A stretch of 5,224 bases of DNA from Alistipes sp. (GTDB taxonomy: Bacteria > Bacteroidota > Bacteroidia > Bacteroidales > Rikenellaceae), in the NCBI GenBank assembly GCA_017384185.1, contig JAFNUH010000266.1, forward strand, positions 1 to 5,224, written 5' to 3'. Below the pieces are notes generated by a model, which was not told the origin of the DNA, ran no database searches, and worked only from the letters and a program-made list of their open reading frames with translations. Below, one piece after another: positions 1 to 5,195 of the stretch. Both the position numbers and the translations under genes were made by a program. The stretch's first letter is position 1, and the number at the start of each line of letters is the position of its first letter.

Positions 1-548
1 CCTTGGAGAATGAGTGGATAGGAGAGATGGACGGTGGTCCCAAAAAAAAATGGGAAACAAAGCACCGCTGGAATATAGACATAACAGAGAAGCTGACCGC
101 AGGACGCTTTGAGTTGTCACTGCGCGAGAGGGTGCGTATGGTGTTTAGCAGCGATGAGACCAACAAATATGTAGAACCCAACCCATTTACAACATTGCGC
201 ACACGCCTAAAGGCAGCATATAAGAATCCCTCACGCTGGAAGCCCTACACATACGTGGAGGTATATACCACGCTCAACGCCCCGAAGCGTGTGGAGAACT
301 GCTTGCGAGACCCTCTGGAGCGAGACAACTATATCAACCGAGTGCGAATTGTATTGGGTAGTGAGCTGAAAATCACCGACAAGCAGAAGATGGATATTCA
401 CTATATGCTAAACCTTAACCGCACACGTAAGGTAGCGTACTTCAGCAAAGGGTTTAATCACGTAAACGAAGCGGGCGATTTAAATTCGTGGTCGCTGAAG
501 AAGGTTGCGGCGCACGTAATTTGTGTTGACTATAAATTCTCATTATGA
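1..548 (+). CDS. DUF2490 family outer-membrane protein, 5'-truncated by window edge
   Basis: The open frame enters from the left edge, so the TTG at position 3 is probably an internal Leu codon and not the start; about 181 codons are visible. The visible part resembles the middle and end of DUF2490 proteins of Bacteroidota, predicted outer-membrane beta-barrels of unknown function. It has an HRWNIDITEKL segment followed by GRFELSLRERV (visible residues 21-44), an alternating LRTRLKAAY strand, a PYTYVEVY strand, an NRVRIVLG strand, and a final aromatic-rich strand ending VDYKFSL, as expected for the last strand of a barrel. The signal peptide and first strands, perhaps 80-100 residues, would lie upstream. 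An A9 run at 42-50 encodes Lys-Lys-Lys. Its TGA overlaps the next ATG (ATGA), so it is probably translationally coupled to the following gene. Family assignment is from recalled motif similarity; the barrel topology is inferred. Confidence 0.72.
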   Translation, partial: LENEWIGEMDGGPKKKWETKHRWNIDITEKLTAGRFELSLRERVRMVFSSDETNKYVEPNPFTTLRTRLKAAYKNPSRWKPYTYVEVYTTLNAPKRVENCLRDPLERDNYINRVRIVLGSELKITDKQKMDIHYMLNLNRTRKVAYFSKGFNHVNEAGDLNSWSLKKVAAHVICVDYKFSL

Positions 549-1120
549 TAAAACTACGCATTGCGATATTTACCCTACTTGCGCTGATGAGCATTGAAAA
601 CCTCTCGGCGCAAATTTTTACACATACACCTCCCCTCTACATCGTCAACGGCGAGCGTATGAGCGAGGAGGATGTGAAGGAGATAGACCCATCCGACATT
701 GTGAGCAACGAGCTGTTGGCAGTCGATGAGGCTGTTATCGAGAAGTATGGTCACGATGCGGCAAATGGCGTTGTGGTCATCACCCTGCGCTACGACACAC
801 CAGCACGCTTCGAGGTCGATGGTGAGGAGGCGAAATACAGCAGTTACATAGCCGAGCGTGTGAAGTGGAACGAGATTGATGGCGTGGCACGTGTTATTAT
901 GTCATTCACCGTGAGTGGCGATGGCACGGTGACCGAAAAGGAGGTCTTGGAGGCTACCGACCGCCGACTGCTGAGCCGCATACGCAAGGAGATGAAGCTC
1001 GCCCCGAAGTGGATATCGGCAAAGAAGGATGGTAAGGGTATTACCACCGACCACATACTACGCATCACGCTACCGATAGGTCGCACGATGCCCCGTGAGA
1101 GAGCAATACTAATCAGATAA
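545..1120 (+). CDS. Exported protein with TonB-receptor-plug-like segment and TonB C-terminal domain
   Basis: 191 residues. Residues 1-22 form a signal peptide with a basic start, a hydrophobic core and NLSA followed by Q, so export to the periplasm is likely. Residues 29-82 resemble the plug region of SusC/TonB-dependent receptors: PLYIVNG, then IDPSDIVSNELL, then YGHDAANGVVVITL, matching the familiar 'PLYVVDG...INP.DI.SIEVL...YG..AANGVI.ITT' pattern. Residues 98-178 resemble TonB_C: VARVIMSFTVSGDGTV, EVLEATDRRL, APKWISAKKDGK and ILRITLPI. There is no uncleaved N-terminal membrane anchor and no Pro-rich spacer, both normal for true TonB, so it is unlikely to be a conventional energy transducer. 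The ATG at 545 overlaps the previous stop, and the GH32 gene follows after 12 bp. No Shine-Dalgarno is seen. The two domain resemblances are visible; a role in envelope signalling or binding to TonB-dependent machinery is only inference. Confidence 0.8.
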   Translation: MIKLRIAIFTLLALMSIENLSAQIFTHTPPLYIVNGERMSEEDVKEIDPSDIVSNELLAVDEAVIEKYGHDAANGVVVITLRYDTPARFEVDGEEAKYSSYIAERVKWNEIDGVARVIMSFTVSGDGTVTEKEVLEATDRRLLSRIRKEMKLAPKWISAKKDGKGITTDHILRITLPIGRTMPRERAILIR

Positions 1121-1132
1121 AAACCGAGTAAA

Positions 1133-2875
1133 ATGAAGAGATTATGCCTTATGCTCGTGGCTGTCGTGCTGACAGCCTGTGGCACACCGTTTACCATTGA
1201 GTTTTCTGACGACAACACAGCCGTGATTCGCCTTGCGAAGGCTAAGGAGCAGACGCTATGGATTCCTATCGACAACCTCGTAGGCGAGGTGCAGCTAACC
1301 GTTGATGGAAGCCAAGAGATTACCGTGCCACTTAACGTGCGCCTGGCAAAGGAGCGTGTGCAGTATTGGATGCCGTTATACCTCACGCCCGCAACCGAGC
1401 AGATTACGATAAAGGGTGCTGACAAGCAGTTTGTTGCGTGGCAGGAGTTCAAGGTGGGCGAGAATCCCAACCCCGAGCAAAAGTATCGTCAGACGCTGCA
1501 CTACACACCCCATATCGGCTGGGCGAACGACCCGAACGGTATGGTCTATCACAATGGCGAGTGGCACCTCTTCCACCAATACAACCCCGTAGGCTCACGC
1601 TGGGGCAATATGTCGTGGGCACACGCCGTGAGCCGTGACCTCGTTACGTGGGAGCATCTGCCGACAGCGCTCTATCCCGACGAGATAGGTGCAATATTCT
1701 CAGGTAGTTGCGTGATTGACAAAGAGAACACGGCGGGCTTCGGCAAGGATGCGATGATTGCTATCTACACCTCGGCGGGACGCAAGCAGTCGCAGAGCAT
1801 AGCATACAGCTTAGACAATGGTCGCACATTCACAAAATATGAGAAAAACCCCGTTTTGGTGAGCGAGCAGGTCGATTTCCGTGACCCGAAGGTCTTTTGG
1901 CACGAGCCTACCGAGCGTTGGATAATGCCTTTGGCGTGCGGTAATGCTATGGAGTTCTACTCGTCACCCAACCTACGTGAGTGGCACTTCGAGAGCCGCT
2001 TTGGCGAGGAGTATGGCTGTCACGGAGGCGTGTGGGAGTGTCCCGACCTTATCGAGTTGCCATACAAGGATGGCAAGAAGTGGGTGCTCTTCTGCTCACT
2101 GACACGTGATGCCGAGCACGGCTCATCGGTACAATATTTTGTGGGCGACTTCGACGGTCACACCTTTGTCTGCGACACGCCCAAGGAGTACACCGACTTC
2201 ATCGGCTGGGGTCGTGACAACTACGCCATCGTGACGTGGAGCAACGTCTCGGATGGTCGCACAATAGCGCTCGGCTGGCAGAATAACTGGCAGTATGGTA
2301 GCGAGCAGGAGTTCCCGACCACCGACTTCCGTAGCTATATGAGTCTGCCCTACGAGCTGAAACTTATCGAGCACGAGGGTCGTGCGAAGCTCATATCAAA
2401 GCCTGTAAAGGAGTTTTCTGATTATCTGCAACCTATTCACACTCAGGAGAGTATTACGGTAGCGGCGGAGCAGGCTCTGCCCGTGGAGCTTAGCGGCAAG
2501 GATGCGCTTTGGATTGAGTGCGAGATGGAGAGCAAGGGTGCAAAGGTGATGGGCGTAAAGCTCTCGAACGATTGCGGCGAGGCGTTGAAGATTTACTTCG
2601 ACAACGGCGAGCAGGCGTTCAAAGTTGACCGCCGTGAGGCTGGTATCAGCGACTTCCACGAGAGATTCCCCAGCGAGATTTCGGCACCTATGTCGTCGGC
2701 AAAGAGTCAGACACTCACCATCGTTCTCGACCACGCATCGGTTGAGTGTTTTACCGATATTAGTGCTACATCGGATTTGATATTCCCCACCGAGGGTTAC
2801 ACTCACCTCACGCTCTACACCGCAGATGGCGAGGCGCAGGTAAAACGCATTACCGTCAATAAGGTTGTAAAATAA
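1133..2875 (+). CDS. GH32 family fructan hydrolase lipoprotein (levanase/inulinase/invertase-like)
   Basis: 580 residues, complete. The signal peptide ends in a lipobox LTAC with Cys16 as the lipidated residue. Residues about 18-108 form a beta-rich N-terminal domain like the DUF4980 domain that precedes GH32 in Bacteroidota. The five-bladed propeller runs from about 120 to 420: WANDPNG (130-136, nucleophile Asp133), WGNMSWAHAVSRD (157-169), FSGS (189-192), FRDP (249-252, transition-state Asp251), WECPD (301-305, acid/base Glu302), and GWQNNWQY followed by TDFRSYMSLPYEL. A C-terminal beta-sandwich occupies about 435-577 and contains the typical SVECF and LIFP strands. GH32 enzymes cleave beta-fructosidic bonds; the GWxNNWQY motif suggests an exo-acting levanase or inulinase type, but exact linkage specificity cannot be read. 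The residues after Cys16 (GTPF) lack the acidic surface-export signal known in Bacteroidota lipoproteins, so a periplasm-facing outer-membrane location is inferred. It is the last gene of the apparent operon and no SusC/SusD pair is nearby. Confidence 0.95.
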   Translation: MKRLCLMLVAVVLTACGTPFTIEFSDDNTAVIRLAKAKEQTLWIPIDNLVGEVQLTVDGSQEITVPLNVRLAKERVQYWMPLYLTPATEQITIKGADKQFVAWQEFKVGENPNPEQKYRQTLHYTPHIGWANDPNGMVYHNGEWHLFHQYNPVGSRWGNMSWAHAVSRDLVTWEHLPTALYPDEIGAIFSGSCVIDKENTAGFGKDAMIAIYTSAGRKQSQSIAYSLDNGRTFTKYEKNPVLVSEQVDFRDPKVFWHEPTERWIMPLACGNAMEFYSSPNLREWHFESRFGEEYGCHGGVWECPDLIELPYKDGKKWVLFCSLTRDAEHGSSVQYFVGDFDGHTFVCDTPKEYTDFIGWGRDNYAIVTWSNVSDGRTIALGWQNNWQYGSEQEFPTTDFRSYMSLPYELKLIEHEGRAKLISKPVKEFSDYLQPIHTQESITVAAEQALPVELSGKDALWIECEMESKGAKVMGVKLSNDCGEALKIYFDNGEQAFKVDRREAGISDFHERFPSEISAPMSSAKSQTLTIVLDHASVECFTDISATSDLIFPTEGYTHLTLYTADGEAQVKRITVNKVVK

Positions 2876-2905
2876 AAAAACGGCTACGTCATCACGACGT
2901 AGCCG
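2870..2905 (-). terminator. Intrinsic terminator, minus strand (hairpin plus U-tract)
   Basis: A perfect 10-bp stem, CGGCTACGTC (2881-2890) and GACGTAGCCG (2896-2905), encloses a 5-nt loop. On the left it is flanked by seven A residues (2874-2880) that overlap the GH32 stop codon. Read on the minus strand the stem is followed by TTTTTTTATTTTA, a classic intrinsic terminator. Read on the plus strand the stem is followed by ACCAGCAATC with no U-tract, so it would be at best a weak or 3'-end-protecting hairpin for the GH32 operon. It implies that transcription from the right, either FadL-gene read-through or a separate RNA, reaches this point. Confidence 0.8.
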
Positions 2906-2929
2906 ACCAGCAATCAAAAAACCATATTC

Positions 2930-2950
2930 TACAAAAAGAGTATTTTTGTA
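2930..2950. promoter_or_regulatory. A/T-rich inverted repeat containing a TAnnTTTG match
   Basis: TACAAAAA (2930-2937) and TTTTTGTA (2943-2950) are perfect 8-bp arms around GAGTA. The right half contains TATTTTTG (2941-2948), an exact match on the plus strand to the Bacteroidota -7 element TAnnTTTG. No TTTG is present about 19-20 bp upstream, so as a promoter it is only a half-match and may be chance in an A/T-rich palindrome. Confidence 0.3.
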
Positions 2951-3038
2951 AATTCTTTCTGCGGAGAGCCTCAGCCCTATCGCAAGAAGCAGTGCGCTAT
3001 TACACTTAAAACGTTTCTGAGGTCCCGTGTCAATCAGA

Positions 3039-3071
3039 ATTGTCGCGTTATTCAGATTGTCACGTTATTCA
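3039..3071. repeat. Tandem pair of 16-bp repeats, 17-bp period
   Basis: ATTGTCGCGTTATTCA (3039-3054) and ATTGTCACGTTATTCA (3056-3071) match at 15 of 16 positions and are separated by one base. The second copy also forms the right arm of an imperfect inverted repeat with 3026-3035, so the pair may be part of a hairpin or a small binding-site array. Confidence 0.65.
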
Positions 3072-3193
3072 TCTGCGTTGGCGCCGTGCTTGCGCCCTGC
3101 CAACTCCTGCGAAGAGCGGGACACCTCCCGCAAACAACGGAGAAAATCTAAAAGGCGTAGGGTCGTTGCTCCCTAACCTATCCGTTGTGATAA

Positions 3194-3219
3194 CTCGCCG
3201 CCGTACAACTGACGGCGAG
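3194..3219 (-). terminator. Hairpin just downstream of the FadL-type gene; weak terminator candidate
   Basis: CTCGCCG (3194-3200) and CGGCGAG (3213-3219) form a perfect 7-bp GC-rich stem with a 12-nt loop; an alternative register pairs CGCCGT (3199-3204) with ACGGCG (3212-3217). It lies 18 bp past the stop of the minus-strand gene. On that strand it is followed only by TTATC, so a U-tract is nearly absent, and termination here would be inefficient compared with the hairpin at 2881-2905. Confidence 0.35.
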
Positions 3220-3236
3220 CTTATATCGTGTTAATA

Positions 3237-4685
3237 TTAACGTCCGAACTTGAAGTCAAGACCGATACCCCAAGCCAATGATGTACGGTTGTAAACATCC
3301 TTGAAGTCCAAGCCTGTGTCGGCAACCTTGCCAACAGCTGTAGCCTCATCGTAGAATGTGGGCATAATACCTGCGTTGATACGTACTGCATCGCAAGCCT
3401 TGAATGCGAAACCAGCAGCTACTGACCAAGATGAGATTGAGAAGTTCATATCAGAGTATGCGTTCTCGTTCATATTGAGCTGTGTGCGCTGTGCACCTGC
3501 AGATACCAACCAACGGTCAGAGATTGTCCACTCAGCACCCATCATATACTCGTTTGTGTTGCCCTCGATGCAAGATGAGAATGAGTTCTGAGCCTTCTTA
3601 TCGAAGTAGTGGTGCCACTGAGCTGTAACCTTTACGGGACCGAAGTGGCGGCTAACAGCAGCAGCCAACAAAGCGGGAGTCTCAGCCTTAACCTTTGTGC
3701 CATCAGCGAAGATGCCGTTGATAACGGGGTCTGCAGCAGATGCAGGAGAAGACTTAATCTCGAGCTCGGTAGCCATCTTGAACTCATACTTGATAGATGC
3801 ATCCCACTTGCCCTTGTGCAAAGCAACTGCAAGGATGGGGCTGATAGAGTAACCATTCTGCTCAACGTCGAGGATGTGGTCTGATGTAAGAGCAGCGTAC
3901 TGAGCAGCCTGTGCAGCGAGAGCGGGGTTCATCTGACCCAACATCTGACCTGCAGCAGTGAAGAACTGAGCAGCGCCCATCATCTGACCGTTAAGACCCA
4001 TAGCAGCCATTGTGGGGTTAATCTTGATATCGTCGATACCACCCTTGTATGAGTTGTATGTACCACTCATACGAATCTGAGCAGCAACTGACAACCAATC
4101 GGTGATACGGAATGCAGCACCAAAGTTAAGAGCCAAAGTCTTTGAGTTACCAGTAAGCTCCATATCCATATCATACTGTGATGCTGACAAGCCCATAGCA
4201 GAGCCGAGCTTTGAGATAGCACCAGGAAGAGCAGAGAACTGACGCTCGAAAGAGCCCAAACCATCGTCGAACTTCAATGAGCCACCACCACCGTTTACGC
4301 CCAAGCCAGCCATAATAGCCCAGCGGTTGTGCTTCCACGCAAAGTGGATGCTGGGAATCAACGGAGAGAATACCTCACCTTTGTACTCCTTAGTTGCATT
4401 GCCACGGTTCTCAGCGCCCATAGCGAATGCAGCGTATGATGATGTAATTGTACGAGTCTGTGATGCCATCTGGTCGTTGATACCAAGGTGGAAGCCATCC
4501 TCCATAAATACAACACCGGCGGGGTTAGTGTAAACTGCATCGGTGTCGAGTGATGTACCACGAGCTACGCTACGCAAGAAGTGTGCGCTCTGGTTTGAGT
4601 TAGTCATAGGACCACCCGCAAATGCTGAAGTTGCGATGGTCATAGCAGCCGCAAGGGCCAAAGTCATTTTGTAAAAAATCTTCAT
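3237..4685 (-). CDS. OmpP1/FadL/TodX family outer-membrane transport protein
   Basis: 482 residues, complete. A signal peptide (residues 1-23) ends in AFA before GG. The N-terminal part has the family pattern of Bacteroidota FadL-like porins: NQSAHFLRSVARG, then DAVYTNPAG (49-57, with the hallmark NPAG), then EDGFHLGIND. The remainder is alternating amphipathic strands with frequent aromatic girdle residues, ending GLDFKFGR, typical of a barrel C-terminus. FadL-type proteins pass hydrophobic molecules such as long-chain fatty acids across the outer membrane through an N-terminal hatch; the substrate here is not shown. Residues about 225-266 form a Met/Ala/Gln-rich low-complexity stretch, probably helical and unusual inside a barrel. 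The ATG at 4685 is chosen because it starts a standard signal peptide directly; the leader before it is A/G-rich without a clear Shine-Dalgarno. The gene is alone on its strand and converges with the GH32 operon. Confidence 0.92.
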   Translation of the reverse strand: MKIFYKMTLALAAAMTIATSAFAGGPMTNSNQSAHFLRSVARGTSLDTDAVYTNPAGVVFMEDGFHLGINDQMASQTRTITSSYAAFAMGAENRGNATKEYKGEVFSPLIPSIHFAWKHNRWAIMAGLGVNGGGGSLKFDDGLGSFERQFSALPGAISKLGSAMGLSASQYDMDMELTGNSKTLALNFGAAFRITDWLSVAAQIRMSGTYNSYKGGIDDIKINPTMAAMGLNGQMMGAAQFFTAAGQMLGQMNPALAAQAAQYAALTSDHILDVEQNGYSISPILAVALHKGKWDASIKYEFKMATELEIKSSPASAADPVINGIFADGTKVKAETPALLAAAVSRHFGPVKVTAQWHHYFDKKAQNSFSSCIEGNTNEYMMGAEWTISDRWLVSAGAQRTQLNMNENAYSDMNFSISSWSVAAGFAFKACDAVRINAGIMPTFYDEATAVGKVADTGLDFKDVYNRTSLAWGIGLDFKFGR

Positions 4686-4702
4686 ATTGCTTCTTCTTTT
4701 CG

Positions 4703-4735
4703 CTTTGCGCTACGGATTGCTGACGTAGCGTAAAG
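4703..4735 (-). promoter_or_regulatory. Leader hairpin immediately upstream of the FadL-type start codon
   Basis: On the plus strand CTTTGCGCTACG (4703-4714) and CGTAGCGTAAAG (4724-4735) can pair over 12 positions with one imperfect pair and a 9-nt loop. In the minus-strand mRNA this stem ends about 17 nt before the ATG, so it could affect ribosome access or mRNA stability. The imperfect pair is C/A in that transcript but G/T in the opposite one. Confidence 0.5.
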
Positions 4736-4790
4736 AGTATTGTTTAATTGGTTTTTTGATAATTCTTATTTATGATTGGGGATGCCTGTT

Positions 4791-4812
4791 TTTATATGCG
4801 CCTTTATATGCG
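4791..4812. repeat. Two perfect 10-bp direct repeats in the FadL-type leader or upstream region
   Basis: TTTATATGCG occurs at 4791-4800 and again at 4803-4812, separated by CC. The 12-bp period is near one helical turn, so a regulator binding site is possible. It lies between the candidate promoter and the start codon of the minus-strand gene. Confidence 0.6.
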
Positions 4813-4857
4813 TCGCACACCCGTTTCAAGGATGCGCACTACTTCACCAATCGGTTG

Positions 4858-4888
4858 CAAAAGTCAAATATTTTTTCGGAATGACAAA
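4858..4888 (-). promoter_or_regulatory. Candidate Bacteroidota-type promoter for the FadL-type gene
   Basis: On the minus strand TTTG (4888-4885) is followed after exactly 19 nt by GACTTTTG (4865-4858), which matches the -7 consensus TAnnTTTG at all but the first base. The spacing matches the known -33/-7 arrangement in Bacteroidota. Transcription would begin near 4850 and give a leader of roughly 165 nt containing the 4791-4812 repeats and the 4703-4735 hairpin. The motif is short and a chance match is possible. Confidence 0.45.
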
Positions 4889-5036
4889 ATTTATGTGGTT
4901 AAGCCCCGTTTTGAGGTATGAATACATTATTTTAGGGGTGAATTGAGTTATTATGTGGCGAAATTTCCCACAAAAACCTCTCAATAGAGAAGTTATATGT
5001 TCAATATAGGAGGGCGAAAATTGGCGAAAAGGCAGC

Positions 5037-5126
5037 GGGAATATATGGGTAATAGGTGTTATAGGTATTATAGATGGTATGGGTAGTAAGGAGTATGGGT
5101 GGTATAGGGATTATATTATTTATAGT
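5037..5126. repeat. Cytosine-free, TATGGG-rich degenerate tandem repeat
   Basis: Ninety bases contain no C on the plus strand. Within them, blocks beginning TATGGG or TATAGG start at 5044, 5060, 5078 and 5094, giving alternating 16- and 18-bp units, that is two degenerate copies of a 34-bp unit (5044-5077, 5078-5111; 22 of 34 positions match by eye). All frames are short and I see no coding function. Confidence 0.6.
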
Positions 5127-5195
5127 CATTGCGAGAACCTGCATCCGAGAACTTTTCTAATGCTGACTTATGGTCTATGCAGGTTCGTGGCAATC
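5125..5195. repeat. Large imperfect palindrome, likely dispersed repeat element, reaching the right edge region
   Basis: GAACCTGCAT (5135-5144) and ATGCAGGTTC (5177-5186) are perfect complementary arms. Outside them ATTGC (5128-5132) pairs with GCAAT (5190-5194) across a small asymmetric internal loop. The loop is 32 nt. The outer ends, GTCATTGCGAG on the left and GGCAATCT on the right, resemble the GTCATTGCGAG...GCAATCT palindromic intergenic repeats seen in many bacterial genomes. Copy number cannot be checked here, and the element may continue past 5195. Confidence 0.6.

Larger units (their letters stand above)
2951..3236. other. Gene-free convergent intergenic region tiled with inverted repeats; candidate structured RNA or dispersed repeat
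   Basis: Together with the terminator this fills the 361-bp gap between the convergent GH32 and FadL-type genes; no convincing gene is seen. Complementary arms lie one after another. CCTCAG (2969-2974) pairs with CTGAGG (3017-3022), enclosing CGCA/TGCG (2981-2984, 2993-2996). CGTGTCAATC (3026-3035) pairs with GATTGTCACG (3055-3064) with one mismatch. GTTGGC (3077-3082) pairs with GCCAAC (3099-3104). GCGGGA (3116-3121) pairs with TCCCGC (3126-3131). ACAACGGA (3134-3141) pairs with TCCGTTGT (3181-3188), enclosing TAGGG/CCCTA (3158-3162, 3171-3175). CTCGCCG (3194-3200) pairs with CGGCGAG (3213-3219). A non-coding RNA, a long 3' UTR of the FadL-type gene, or a dispersed repeat would all fit. I recognise no Rfam family. 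Confidence 0.5.

Noticed and set aside
545..1120. A true TonB energy transducer
   Set aside because: The N-terminal segment is a cleavable-type signal peptide and there is no Pro-rich linker, so the membrane anchoring needed to work with ExbB/ExbD is missing.
844..1470. Long open frame on the minus strand (208 codons) opposite the plug/TonB_C and GH32 genes
   Set aside because: It straddles two well-supported genes on the other strand, lacks recognisable domains, is Ser/Arg/Ile-rich in an antisense-shadow manner, and has no initiation signal.
2396..2917. Minus-strand open frame of 173 codons antisense to the GH32 C-terminal domain
   Set aside because: It starts inside the terminator region, overlaps a conserved beta-sandwich domain, and its product is Arg/Leu/Cys-rich with no family resemblance.
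3039..3071. CRISPR array
   Set aside because: Only two adjacent 16-bp units separated by a single base; there are no spacers and no cas genes.
3040..3234. Plus-strand TTG-start frame of 64 codons in the intergenic region
   Set aside because: It runs through several GC-rich inverted repeats, has no start signal, and its Pro/Arg/Thr-rich translation looks like read-through of non-coding repeat sequence.
2951..3236. tRNA, tmRNA, SRP RNA or RNase P RNA gene
   Set aside because: No T-loop GTTCGA motif, no CCA end, and none of the conserved SRP or RNase P core motifs could be found on either strand.
5005..5030. Shine-Dalgarno-like TAGGAGGG followed by a possible small gene
   Set aside because: No ATG with a meaningful frame follows at a useful distance, and this phylum rarely depends on such sites.
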